Source: Flavobacterium sp. 123 | GTDB lineage: Bacteria > Bacteroidota > Bacteroidia > Flavobacteriales > Flavobacteriaceae | Direction: 5' to 3' | Assembly (NCBI RefSeq): GCF_003634825.1 | Contig: NZ_RBXD01000001.1 | Coordinates: forward strand, 1,634,501-1,698,500 | Length of the DNA: 64,000 bases | Part shown: piece after piece, positions 17,077 through 24,548 of the stretch | How positions within the stretch are numbered: the stretch's first letter is position 1 | Layout: each line of letters begins with the position of its first letter | Position numbers and translations under genes: made by a program | The notes under the pieces: generated by a model | Database searches by the model: none | What the model was told of the DNA's origin: nothing | What the model saw: the letters and a program-made list of their open reading frames with translations, nothing else

Positions 17077-18204
17077 ATGAAATTAGATAGAAAAGAAATT
17101 CTTAAAGCTCTAGAAACAATTACTATAGCGGGAGAAGGAAAAAACATGGTTGAAAGCGGAGCGATAACAAACGTAATTACTTTTGGCGATGAGGTTGTGG
17201 TTGATTTACTATTGCATACACCAGCTATGCATATTAAAAAACGTGCAGAAGACGATATTAAAAAAACCATTCTTGAATTAGTTTCGCCAGAGGCTAAAAT
17301 CAAAGTGAATATTAAAGTGGAAGCACCTGAGAAACCAGAAATCAAAGGGAAAGCGATTCCAGGAATAAAAAATATTATTGCAGTTGCTTCCGGAAAAGGA
17401 GGCGTAGGAAAATCTACGGTAACTGCAAATTTAGCAGTATCATTAGCTAAAATGGGATTTTCTGTTGGAGTTTTGGATGCTGATATCTACGGTCCATCTA
17501 TGCCAATCATGTTTGATGTTGAAAGCGAAAAACCAATTTCAATAATGGTAGACGGAAAATCAAAAATGAAACCTATTGAAAGTTACGAAGTGAAAATTTT
17601 ATCAATAGGATTTTTTACTTCACCAAGTCAAGCAGTTATTTGGCGTGGACCAATGGCTTCAAAAGCGTTAAACCAAATGATTTTTGATGCTGATTGGGGA
17701 GAACTAGACTTTATGTTAATCGATTTACCTCCAGGAACAGGTGATATTCACCTTTCTATCATGCAATCATTACCGGTAACGGGCGCTGTTGTAGTTAGTA
17801 CGCCACAAGCAGTAGCTTTGGCGGATGCTAAAAAAGGAGTTGCAATGTTTATGTCAGAAGCTATAAATGTTCCTGTTTTAGGGATTATTGAAAACATGGC
17901 GTATTTCACACCAGAAGAGTTGCCTGAAAACAAATATTATATCTTTGGAAAAGAAGGTGCTAGAAATTTATCAGAGGATTTAGAGGTTCCTTTCCTTGGC
18001 GAAGTGCCAATAGTGCAATCTATTCGTGAAGCAGGGGATTATGGCCGTCCTGCAGCAATGCAAACAGGTTCAGTTATAGAAACTGTTTTTGAAGAAATTA
18101 CACGAAATGTAGTTCAGGAAACAGTTAATAGAAACGAAAGTTTGCCTGCTACCGAAGCTATCAAAATTACAACCATGGCAGGTTGTTCAGCAGTAAAAAA
18201 ATAA
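17077..18204 (+). CDS. mrp: Mrp/NBP35 family iron-sulfur carrier ATPase
   Basis: A 375-residue cytoplasmic P-loop ATPase that carries and transfers Fe-S clusters. The N-terminal DUF59/MIP18-like domain (about 1-95) is followed by the deviant Walker A motif SGKGGVGKSTVTANLA (about 108-123). Next come DADIYGPSMP, the Walker B-like segment MLIDLPPGTGD, and a C-terminal extension. A classical CxxC between strands is not obvious; the segment IENMAYFTPEELPENKYY occupies that position. The visible C-terminal cysteine is TTMAGCSAVKK. A NifU-type scaffold protein follows 68 bp downstream and a ferredoxin after that, an Fe-S assembly neighbourhood. Confidence 0.9.
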   Translation: MKLDRKEILKALETITIAGEGKNMVESGAITNVITFGDEVVVDLLLHTPAMHIKKRAEDDIKKTILELVSPEAKIKVNIKVEAPEKPEIKGKAIPGIKNIIAVASGKGGVGKSTVTANLAVSLAKMGFSVGVLDADIYGPSMPIMFDVESEKPISIMVDGKSKMKPIESYEVKILSIGFFTSPSQAVIWRGPMASKALNQMIFDADWGELDFMLIDLPPGTGDIHLSIMQSLPVTGAVVVSTPQAVALADAKKGVAMFMSEAINVPVLGIIENMAYFTPEELPENKYYIFGKEGARNLSEDLEVPFLGEVPIVQSIREAGDYGRPAAMQTGSVIETVFEEITRNVVQETVNRNESLPATEAIKITTMAGCSAVKK

Positions 18205-18272
18205 GAAATTAGAAAAGCCAAAAAGACAATTTTCTTTTGGCTCACTAATCTTTCAATCTTTAAATAAAGAAA

Positions 18273-18512
18273 ATGACAACAGAAGAATTAACAAGCAATG
18301 TGTTAAGAGCACTCGATGAAATCAGACCATTTCTGAATTCAGATGGAGGCGATATCACACTCATTTCCATTGAGGATGATAAACACGTCAAAGTACGTCT
18401 TGAAGGCGCTTGCACCAGTTGCAGTGTAAATCAAATGACACTTAGAGCTGGAGTGGAAACTACTATCAAGAAATTTGCACCACAAATAGAAACTGTTGTA
18501 AATACCCTATAA
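18273..18512 (+). CDS. NifU family Fe-S scaffold protein (C-terminal domain type)
   Basis: A 79-residue single-domain protein matching the NifU C-terminal (Nfu) domain. It carries FLNSDGGDITL and the cluster-binding CxxC in EGACTSCSVNQMTLRAGVE. It holds a [4Fe-4S] cluster, usually as a dimer, for delivery to target proteins. It follows the Mrp ATPase gene on the same strand. A structured repeat begins about 12 bp after the stop and probably forms the 3' end of the transcript. Confidence 0.93.
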   Translation: MTTEELTSNVLRALDEIRPFLNSDGGDITLISIEDDKHVKVRLEGACTSCSVNQMTLRAGVETTIKKFAPQIETVVNTL

Positions 18513-18523
18513 CGTATTTCGGT

Positions 18524-18640
18524 AGGGCGTGACCATTTTAATAAAAAAAGGCTTCTCAACATACTGGAGTGTCGCCTTTTTTCTTAAAATGGTCGGGCTG
18601 TCCACGCTACTTCGGTAGCCAGCTTCCATCCCTCACGCAA
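18524..18640 (+). repeat. Nested palindromic intergenic repeat with TTCG tetraloop hairpin
   Basis: Immediately after nifU lies an 11-bp perfect stem, GACCATTTTAA (18531-18541) with TTAAAATGGTC (18584-18594). Nested inside is a second stem, AAAAAAGGC/GCCTTTTTT (18544-18552, 18574-18582). It is followed by GCTAC-TTCG-GTAGC (18606-18619), a stem closed by the very stable cUUCGg loop if transcribed. A conserved-looking tail (CCATCCCTCACGC) can pair in part with GGGCGTGA at 18525-18532. From memory, elements of this kind recur between genes in Flavobacterium genomes. It may act as a terminator or 3' stabiliser. Confidence 0.7.
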
Positions 18641-18704
18641 ACACATAATAAATAACTAAAAGTCGAAGCCAATAGCAACACACTAAAAGCTCAAAACCAA
18701 AATT

Positions 18705-19022
18705 ATGGATGTATTAATAAAAATTAAAGACAGAGAAGGAGTTGTTCACGAATTACAAGCTCCTACTGATATGGCAATGAATATCATGGAACTATGTAAA
18801 GCTTATGAGCTTCCTGTAGAAGGAACTTGTGGCGGAATGGCTATGTGTGCTTCTTGTCAATGTTACGTATTAAATGATGTGCCTTTGCCAGAAATGGGAG
18901 ATGATGAAGAAGCAATGTTATCTGAAGCATTTTATGTAAAATCAAATAGCCGTTTAGGTTGCCAAATCCCAATCACCGAAGATCTAGAAGGATTAGAATT
19001 GGAGTTGGCTCCAGAAAATTAA
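18705..19022 (+). CDS. [2Fe-2S] ferredoxin
   Basis: A 105-residue electron carrier with the adrenodoxin/plant-type cluster motif GTCGGMAMCASCQCYV (C-x5-C-x2-C) and the fourth ligand in SRLGCQIP. The acidic C-terminus (LELELAPEN) is typical of adrenodoxin-like ferredoxins. The redox partner is not known. The position after mrp and nifU fits a role in Fe-S assembly, but a separate transcript is likely because the structured repeat lies between. A strong terminator follows. Confidence 0.92.
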   Translation: MDVLIKIKDREGVVHELQAPTDMAMNIMELCKAYELPVEGTCGGMAMCASCQCYVLNDVPLPEMGDDEEAMLSEAFYVKSNSRLGCQIPITEDLEGLELELAPEN

Positions 19023-19023
19023 T

Positions 19024-19056
19024 AAAAAACGCGAGAAGTAGTTCTCGCGTTTTTTG
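19024..19056 (+). terminator. Rho-independent terminator after the ferredoxin
   Basis: Perfect stem ACGCGAGAA/TTCTCGCGT with a 4-base loop and T6 tail, directly after the stop codon; A-run on the other side allows use on both strands. Confidence 0.9.
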
Positions 19057-19078
19057 TTTGTAATTGTTCCATTTTACT

Positions 19079-19861
19079 TTAGGCCAATTCCGCTTTCATA
19101 AGGATGCTTTCTTCAATAGCATCCCAAAGCCCAATACGTTTTTCTAATGCCAGAATTGAAACTTCTTCAACTTCTGCCCATTTTTGTTCGTTGTCGCCAC
19201 AAAGTTCTGTTATCATTTTCATCGCCATTGGGCCGTGTTCGTCAGCGTCTAATTCGATATGTCTTTCAAAATAATAGATGAGTTTACTTAAATCAGTTTT
19301 CGGGAAATTTTCCTGAAAGTTTTTAAGAATTTCGGTAAACATATTTGGGATTAAATCTTCTCTACCAAAAGTAAATGCGGCAGCAATTTTATGTACTTTA
19401 CCTTCTTCAATTACTTTGAAAGTAAAATCTAAGAAGTTTTTTATGTTAGGATGTAAATCGCTTTTTTTGATAGCAACAAATATGTTTTGTAAGGAATCTA
19501 TCTCGGATAAAAAATGTTCGATTCCTGATGTATTTGCGCCACAAGATTCCATTGCCTCAATGTACATTTCATAATGACTTTGATGTCTGCCGTCCATTGT
19601 TAAGTCACTTTCTTCAGCTAAAACAATTTCATTAATTAAATATCTTGTTTCTGGATTTTTAGTAGCAAACCATGGAGTAGTAGTGCAAGTTAATTTAGAT
19701 TGTAAAGCTTTTAATAAGGACATAAAATCCCAAACAGCATAGACATGGTTTTCTAGGAAACGATGTAAGTCGTCTACAGTTTGTACTTTTTTATATAAAG
19801 GATGCTGCAACAACATTTGTTTTTGGCTTTCAATACTGTTGTTTATCTTCTGGATAGTCAT
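19079..19861 (-). CDS. DUF3050 domain-containing protein
   Basis: A 260-residue soluble protein matching the DUF3050 family of Bacteroidota and other phyla, with the characteristic segments HPLYKKVQTVDDLHRFLENHVYAVWDFMSLLKALQ and FERHIELDADEHGPMA. The many histidines and glutamates in helices resemble heme-oxygenase-like or diiron folds, but no function is established and none is claimed. It follows the acyl-CoA dehydrogenase gene on the same strand with a terminator between, so it is probably a separate transcript. Confidence 0.85.
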   Translation of the reverse strand: MTIQKINNSIESQKQMLLQHPLYKKVQTVDDLHRFLENHVYAVWDFMSLLKALQSKLTCTTTPWFATKNPETRYLINEIVLAEESDLTMDGRHQSHYEMYIEAMESCGANTSGIEHFLSEIDSLQNIFVAIKKSDLHPNIKNFLDFTFKVIEEGKVHKIAAAFTFGREDLIPNMFTEILKNFQENFPKTDLSKLIYYFERHIELDADEHGPMAMKMITELCGDNEQKWAEVEEVSILALEKRIGLWDAIEESILMKAELA

Positions 19862-19884
19862 AGAATATAATTTGATGTAAATAT

Positions 19885-19914
19885 AAAAAAGCTCCTTGTT
19901 TCCAAGAAGCTTTT
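19885..19914 (-). terminator. Terminator after the acyl-CoA dehydrogenase gene
   Basis: On the minus strand, AAGCTTCTTGG-AAA-CAAGGAGCTT followed by TTTT, about 40 bp after the dehydrogenase stop. Confidence 0.7.
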
Positions 19915-19951
19915 ACTATCGATTTTATAAATACTTTAATAGTTGTTTATT

Positions 19952-21130
19952 TTACTTGAAAGCGGAAATTCCTGTTACATCCATACCAGTAATCAGTAAA
20001 TGAATGTCGTGTGTCCCTTCATAAGTAATCACAGATTCTAAATTCATCATATGGCGCATAATAGAGTATTCTCCTGTAATTCCCATTCCTCCTAACATTT
20101 GTCGAGCTTCTCGAGCAATATGAATTGCCATATCCACATTATTTCTTTTTGCCATTGAGATTTGTGCTGTCGTAGCTCTTCCTTCGTTTCTCAAAACTCC
20201 TAATCTCCAAGTTAATAATTGGGCTTTGGTGATTTCGGTAATCATTTCGGCTAGTTTTTTCTGTTGCAATTGCGTTCCGGCAATTGGTTTGTCAAATTGG
20301 ATTCTTTCTTTGGCATAGCGTAATGCTGTATCGTAACAATCCATTGCAGCACCAATAGCGCCCCAAGCAATTCCATATCGTGCTGAATCCAAGCAACCAA
20401 GAGGTGCACCTAATCCAGATTTGTTTGGTAATAAATTTTCTTTTGGAACTTTCACATTGTCAAAAATCAATTCTCCTGTTGAAGAAGCGCGAAGCGACCA
20501 TTTGTTATGGGTTTCTGGAGTAGAAAAACCATCCATTCCACGTTCTACAATTAAACCGTGAATTCTACCTTCTTCGTTTTTTGCCCAAACAATGGCAATG
20601 TCAGCAAACGGAGCATTTGAAATCCACATTTTGGCGCCATTTAATAGGTAATGGTCTCCCATATCTTTATAATTGGTAATCATACTGCCTGGATCAGAGC
20701 CGTAATTAGGTTCTGTTAAACCAAAACATCCCATCAATTCACCAGTGGCTAATTTTGGTAAATATTTAAGGCGTTGTTCTTCGCTTCCGTATTTCCAAAT
20801 GGGATACATTACTAATGATGATTGTACTGATGAAGTGGAACGAACACCAGAATCGCCACGTTCTATTTCTTGCATAATTAATCCATATGAAATTTGGTCT
20901 AAACCAGCTCCTCCATATTCTTCCGGTATGTAAGGACCAAAACCGCCAATTTCTCCCAATCCTTTAATAATTTGTTTTGGGAATTCCGCTTTTTGAGCAT
21001 ATTCTTCTATAATTGGTGACACTTCGCGTTTTACCCAAGCGCGAGCAGAATCACGAACTAATTTGTGTTCTTCGGTCAATAAATCATCAAGGTTGTAGTA
21101 ATCTGGAGCTTGAAATAAATCTGGTTTCAT
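19952..21130 (-). CDS. Acyl-CoA dehydrogenase, glutaryl-CoA dehydrogenase type
   Basis: A 392-residue FAD-dependent cytoplasmic enzyme of the acyl-CoA dehydrogenase family. It shows CFGLTEPNYGSDPGSM and GAKMWISNAPFADI (FAD and substrate binding), SLRASSTGELIFDNVKVP, RIQFDKPIAGTQLQQKKLA and MLGGMGITGEYSIMRHMMNLES. The catalytic glutamate is in TYEGTHDIH, the arrangement of glutaryl-CoA dehydrogenases, which act in lysine and tryptophan breakdown. The leading N-terminus (LFQAPDYYNLDDLLTEEHKLVRD) is also typical of that subgroup. A minus-strand -7 box TAAATTTG lies at 21152-21159, 22 bp upstream. Substrate assignment is by family resemblance. Confidence 0.9.
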   Translation of the reverse strand: MKPDLFQAPDYYNLDDLLTEEHKLVRDSARAWVKREVSPIIEEYAQKAEFPKQIIKGLGEIGGFGPYIPEEYGGAGLDQISYGLIMQEIERGDSGVRSTSSVQSSLVMYPIWKYGSEEQRLKYLPKLATGELMGCFGLTEPNYGSDPGSMITNYKDMGDHYLLNGAKMWISNAPFADIAIVWAKNEEGRIHGLIVERGMDGFSTPETHNKWSLRASSTGELIFDNVKVPKENLLPNKSGLGAPLGCLDSARYGIAWGAIGAAMDCYDTALRYAKERIQFDKPIAGTQLQQKKLAEMITEITKAQLLTWRLGVLRNEGRATTAQISMAKRNNVDMAIHIAREARQMLGGMGITGEYSIMRHMMNLESVITYEGTHDIHLLITGMDVTGISAFK

Positions 21131-21151
21131 ATTTTATGAATTTTATTGCGA

Positions 21152-21159
21152 CAAATTTA
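21152..21159 (-). promoter_or_regulatory. -7 element (TAAATTTG) of the acyl-CoA dehydrogenase gene
   Basis: Minus-strand TAnnTTTG match 21 bp before the ATG; a TTG lies 15 bp further upstream, shorter than the usual spacing. Confidence 0.5.
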
Positions 21160-21350
21160 AACAAAGAAATATAACAAAACTATTAACAAATGTTATATTT
21201 TTAAAAAAAAATATTAAAAATGATTCAATAGTAGTGTAAACGATTGCTAAATCTAATACTATTTTTGATGTTATGTGATCTGTTTTTCGAAAAAACTAGA
21301 AAGAGATATTTTTTTGGAGGAATTAAAAAATGGAAACTTTAAAAATCAAG

Positions 21351-22064
21351 TTACATTTTCAAATAAAAATCTTTTGTCAATTCGATGTATTCTGGAGTGT
21401 ATTGATGGCGAGCTGTTTCAATAACGAGTTCGTCTGTAATGAAATCAGGAGTTTTATTTCGGCTAAAAGCCAAAAGACTGCGTTTGATTTCGGTTGTTGG
21501 AGTTCCTTTTACGCGGGTGATTTTAGTAGGGAATAATTCAAATTCTTTAGCAAGAGCTATAAATTTTTCTTCTTCTTTAAAAGGAATTATCACAGAGAAG
21601 ATACCATTTTCTGAAAGTAATAAATCGGCAGCTTCAACCAAATCTTCAAAAGGCATTGCGTCTTGAAAACGCGCCAAATCGCGTTGTTCGTTATTCGATT
21701 TGTAATCTTCTTGATAAAATGGGGGATTGGAAACAATTAAATCATATTCATCTTCTGGTTCTTCTACAAATTCGTCCAGGCCTGCATGAAAACAAAACAT
21801 ACGATCGTTCCAAGGAGCATTTTCAAAATTATCTGTCGCTTGTTCGTAGGCTTCTTCGTCTATTTCTAAAGCATCAATTTGTTCTGCATGACTTCTTTGA
21901 GCAAGCATTAAGGCAATAATTCCTGTTCCTGTTCCAATGTCTAAAATGCGGAAAGGATTATTTTCTATTGGAGTCCAAGCACCTAATAAAACGCCATCTG
22001 TGCCAATTTTCATGGCGCATCTGTCTTGTTCTATGGAAAATTGTTTGAATTGGAATTTGGACAT
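21351..22064 (-). CDS. tRNA1(Val) (adenine(37)-N6)-methyltransferase family protein
   Basis: A 237-residue SAM-dependent methyltransferase of the YfiC/TrmN6 type. It has the N-terminal segment FKQFSIEQDRCAMKIGTDGVLLGAW, the SAM motif ILDIGTGTGIIALMLAQR, and the N6-adenine catalytic motif NPPFYQ (in LIVSNPPFYQED). In E. coli YfiC methylates A37 of tRNA1(Val); the same target here is inferred from the family. It lies downstream of rimM and rpsP on the same strand, separated by 78 bp of repeat-like sequence. Confidence 0.9.
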   Translation of the reverse strand: MSKFQFKQFSIEQDRCAMKIGTDGVLLGAWTPIENNPFRILDIGTGTGIIALMLAQRSHAEQIDALEIDEEAYEQATDNFENAPWNDRMFCFHAGLDEFVEEPEDEYDLIVSNPPFYQEDYKSNNEQRDLARFQDAMPFEDLVEAADLLLSENGIFSVIIPFKEEEKFIALAKEFELFPTKITRVKGTPTTEIKRSLLAFSRNKTPDFITDELVIETARHQYTPEYIELTKDFYLKM

Positions 22065-22079
22065 AACGATTTCAGATTT

Positions 22080-22142
22080 TTGAGGAACTGAACACTAAAA
22101 ACTGTCTCTCGATTGTGCTCGAGATGACAACTGAACACTTTT
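22080..22142. repeat. Degenerate CTGAACACT / TCTCGA intergenic repeat
   Basis: Between rimM and the tRNA methyltransferase gene, GAACTGAACACT and AACTGAACACT flank a TCTCGATTGTGCTCGAGA palindrome-like core. The same CTGAACACT/AGTGTTCAG words recur around 47485-47510, and the CGA-rich core resembles the palindrome at 27984-28026. Confidence 0.5.
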
Positions 22143-22667
22143 TTAAAGGTACATTTCAATCAGTCCTTCTGGTAAATCCATAATGACTTTTTTGTTTTCA
22201 CGGTCTATCTTTACTAAGAAATGATCAATCATTGGAATAAGGATTTCAACATCGTCTTTTAAGACTTCAAAAAGAGGTTGTGCGGTAGAATCATTAATAG
22301 ATTGAATTGTTCCGACAATACCAAGACGTTTGTCTTCAACTTCAAAACCAATTACCTCGTGAAAATAAAATTTGTTACCAGTAAGTTTTGGCAACATTTT
22401 TAGAGGAAGGTATAAGTCGTTGCCAATTAGCGCATCAGCTTCTTCTTCATTATTTACATCTTCAAAACGAATTCTAAGAAAATCATTTTTGTGTAAAGAA
22501 CTGTTTTCAATAAAAAAAGGAACCAAGTGTTTGTTGCATTCAACAAACACTGATTCCAAGTTTTCGTATAACTCAGGTTCATCCGTATCTAAATAGGCAA
22601 GAACTTCCCCTTTGAAACTAAATTTTTTAGCGATTTTACCTAAATAGAAACAATCTTCTTTACGCAT
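22143..22667 (-). CDS. rimM: Ribosome maturation factor RimM
   Basis: A 174-residue protein that binds S19 in the 30S head and assists 16S rRNA processing. The N-terminal RimM barrel starts EDCFYLGKIAKKFSFKGEVLAYLDTDEPELY and contains IRFEDVNNEEEADALIGNDLYLP. The C-terminal PRC-barrel-like part includes IGFEVEDKRLGIVGTI and IPMIDHFLVKIDRENKKVIMDLPEGLIEMYL. It starts 14 bp after rpsP, the usual rpsP-rimM operon; trmD is not next to it. Confidence 0.96.
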   Translation of the reverse strand: MRKEDCFYLGKIAKKFSFKGEVLAYLDTDEPELYENLESVFVECNKHLVPFFIENSSLHKNDFLRIRFEDVNNEEEADALIGNDLYLPLKMLPKLTGNKFYFHEVIGFEVEDKRLGIVGTIQSINDSTAQPLFEVLKDDVEILIPMIDHFLVKIDRENKKVIMDLPEGLIEMYL

Positions 22668-22681
22668 TTTCGCTAATCAAA

Positions 22682-23254
22682 TTATGCTTCAGTTGTTTCG
22701 TTATTTTCTTCTTCTGCAGCAGGAGTTTCTTCAGCTGAAGCCTCAACTTCTTCTGAAACTTCTTCTTCTACAGCTGGAGTTGCAGCAGCAATAGCATCAG
22801 CTTCAGCTTGTGCAGCAGCAGCTAAACGTTTTGCATTAACTTCTTGTTCTGCTTTGAAAGCTTTAGCTTTTACATCAGCTTGCGCTTTTGTTAAACCTTG
22901 TTTTTTAGCATCAACTTTTCCAGCTTTAGCTTCTAACCAAGCAGCTAATTTTGCGTCAGCTTGTTCTTGAGTTAAAGCTCCTTTACGAATACCTCCATCA
23001 AGGTGGTGTTTCAATAAAGCTCCTTTGTAAGAAAGAATTGCTTTAGCAGTATCAGTTGGTTGTGCACCATTGTGTAACCATTTAACTGCGCTATCAAGGT
23101 TTAATTCGATAGTTGCTGGGTTAGTGTTTGGATTGTAAGTACCGATTTTCTCTAAGTATTTACCATCTCTTTTTGAGCGTGCATCTGCAGCTACAACCCA
23201 GTAAAAAGGTTTTTGTTTTTTACCGTGTCTTTGTAATCTAATTTTTACTGACAT
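22682..23254 (-). CDS. rpsP: 30S ribosomal protein S16 with long C-terminal extension
   Basis: The S16 core occupies residues 1 to about 85: VKIRLQRHGKKQKPFYWVVAADARSKRDGKYLEKIGTYNP, then VKWLHNGAQPTDTAKAIL. The total of 190 residues is about twice the usual length. The added tail is rich in Ala, Lys and Glu and becomes strongly acidic near the end (VEEEVSEEVEASAEETPAAEEENNE), a known feature of Bacteroidota S16. A minus-strand -7 box, TATCTTTG (23304-23311), lies 49 bp upstream. rimM follows 14 bp downstream. Confidence 0.96.
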   Translation of the reverse strand: MSVKIRLQRHGKKQKPFYWVVAADARSKRDGKYLEKIGTYNPNTNPATIELNLDSAVKWLHNGAQPTDTAKAILSYKGALLKHHLDGGIRKGALTQEQADAKLAAWLEAKAGKVDAKKQGLTKAQADVKAKAFKAEQEVNAKRLAAAAQAEADAIAAATPAVEEEVSEEVEASAEETPAAEEENNETTEA

Positions 23255-23303
23255 AATCTTATGATTAAATTTTGAGGTACTCGACCTCCGTTAATTAAGG
23301 GTG

Positions 23304-23311
23304 CAAAGATA
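23304..23311 (-). promoter_or_regulatory. -7 element (TATCTTTG) of rpsP-rimM
   Basis: TAnnTTTG match on the minus strand 49 bp before the rpsP start; the nearest TTG is 25 bp further upstream. Confidence 0.5.
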
Positions 23312-23414
23312 CATTTTTTATTAATAAAAACTAATTCAATTTGTATTTTAATGATTGATACGGTTTTAGGTCGTAATTTACACTTTGATTTCAGTTTATT
23401 TGAGCAAATTGATA

Positions 23415-23422
23415 TATTTTTG
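23415..23422 (+). promoter_or_regulatory. -7 element (TATTTTTG) of the DUF6252-type lipoprotein gene
   Basis: TAnnTTTG match 23 bp before the ATG at 23446. Confidence 0.45.
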
Positions 23423-23445
23423 TGTAGGTATAACACTCCTTTTTT

Positions 23446-23931
23446 ATGAAAAAAATATTTCAATATTTAGTAGTAGCATCTTTGTTTATCTCTTGTCAGG
23501 AAGATGTTAAATTTAATACGCCAGCTTTACAAGGCATGAAGGATGATGTTATATGGAGAGCTATTAACGCTAAAGCAACTCTCGATGCGAATGGTGGCTT
23601 GGCTATTATAGGCAACACAAGTAATGAAAAGTTGACTTTGAAGACTAACGCAACGATTCCTCAAACTTATTTTTTGGGAACAAGTGATTCCAAAAAAGTA
23701 ATTTTTGAAAAGGTAGATAATGGTGAAACTATTACTTTTTCAACAGGCTTTGGTATTGGCGATGGCCAAATTATAATTACAGAATACGATATGATTAATA
23801 ATACGGTATCAGGAACTTTCAAATTTAATGCCGAAAACAGCTATAATAATCCTATGGCAGGTCCTGTTTTAAGATTTCAACAAGGTGTTTTTTATAAAGT
23901 ACCAGTAACTTCATCGGCTTTAATAAATTAG
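23446..23931 (+). CDS. Putative lipoprotein, DUF6252-like
   Basis: A 161-residue protein with a lipoprotein signal peptide, MKKIFQYLVVASLFISC (lipid-anchored C17), followed by QED. The mature part is predicted all-beta (ALQGMKDDVIWRAINAKATLDANGGLAIIGNTSNEKLTLKT, GTFKFNAENSYNNP) and fits DUF6252 of flavobacteria, a family without known function. The likely location is the periplasmic face of the outer membrane or the cell surface. It is divergent from rpsP and has its own -7 box. Confidence 0.75.
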   Translation: MKKIFQYLVVASLFISCQEDVKFNTPALQGMKDDVIWRAINAKATLDANGGLAIIGNTSNEKLTLKTNATIPQTYFLGTSDSKKVIFEKVDNGETITFSTGFGIGDGQIIITEYDMINNTVSGTFKFNAENSYNNPMAGPVLRFQQGVFYKVPVTSSALIN

Positions 23932-24030
23932 TATAATTTTTTTAAGCTACAATTGTAACAGTTCAGGCAGTTTAGCCTATTTTTTTAGTTTCCAAATAAA
24001 AATAAAAACTATAAATAACCTTATTTATAG

Positions 24031-24059
24031 TTGATTAGAATAAAATAAGACTACATTTG
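24031..24059 (+). promoter_or_regulatory. Promoter of the RRM protein gene (TTG-N18-TACATTTG)
   Basis: TTG at 24031-24033 and TACATTTG at 24052-24059, 18 bp apart, 23 bp before the ATG at 24083. Confidence 0.75.
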
Positions 24060-24082
24060 TTCTATTATTTAAATAAGTACAT

Positions 24083-24439
24083 ATGAATATTTTTGTTGGA
24101 AGCCTTCCATTCAGTATTGAGGAAGCAGATTTAAGAGAGTCTTTCGAGGCATACGGAGCAGTTGATTCAGTTAAAATCATTACTGATAAATTTACAGGAA
24201 GAAGTAAAGGTTTTGGTTTTGTTGAAATGCCAAATGACGAGGAAGCTCAAAAAGCAATTGATGAATTGAACGGAGCTACTGTTCAAGGTCGTGCAATTGT
24301 AGTAAACAAATCTGAGCCAAAACCAGAAGGCGAAAGAAGAAGTTTTAACAACAACCGTGGTGGAGATTCACGCGGAGGTTATGGTGGAAACAGCCGTGGT
24401 GGAGATAACCGTGGTGGTGGAAACAGAGGAGGATATTAA
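24083..24439 (+). CDS. RNA-binding protein with RRM domain and RGG-like tail
   Basis: A 118-residue protein with a single RNA recognition motif: RNP2 as NIFVGSLPF (residues 2-10) and RNP1 as SKGFGFVEM (around 44-52). The C-terminal tail from about residue 90 is Gly/Arg/Asn rich (NNNRGGDSRGGYGGNSRGG). This is the standard small RRM protein of Bacteroidota, which binds single-stranded RNA and may take the place of cold-shock or Hfq-type chaperones. It is monocistronic, with a full promoter and a strong terminator, consistent with high expression. Confidence 0.94.
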   Translation: MNIFVGSLPFSIEEADLRESFEAYGAVDSVKIITDKFTGRSKGFGFVEMPNDEEAQKAIDELNGATVQGRAIVVNKSEPKPEGERRSFNNNRGGDSRGGYGGNSRGGDNRGGGNRGGY

Positions 24440-24456
24440 TATTTTTTTCAAACTAT

Positions 24457-24492
24457 AAAAAAAGGTGTCAATGTAAATTGACACCTTTTTTG
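24457..24492 (+). terminator. Terminator after the RRM gene, possibly bidirectional with leuB
   Basis: Perfect stem GGTGTCAAT/ATTGACACC with a 4-base loop, flanked by A7 and T6, so it can end transcription from both sides. It is followed by a small CCCTCT/AGAGGG hairpin-like sequence (24508-24528). Confidence 0.9.
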
Positions 24493-24548
24493 TTTTCTCT
24501 TTCTCCGCCCTCTTCAAAGGAGAGGGAACCGAAAGCGAATTTTATTTC

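Noticed and set aside
18216-18242. AGCCAAAA/TTTTGGCT hairpin between mrp and nifU as a terminator
   Set aside because: No T-run follows and the two genes probably share a transcript; the hairpin is short and A/T-rich.
17077-19022. A complete SUF or ISC operon
   Set aside because: Only Mrp, an Nfu-type scaffold and a ferredoxin are present; cysteine desulfurase and SufBCD or IscU genes are absent here.
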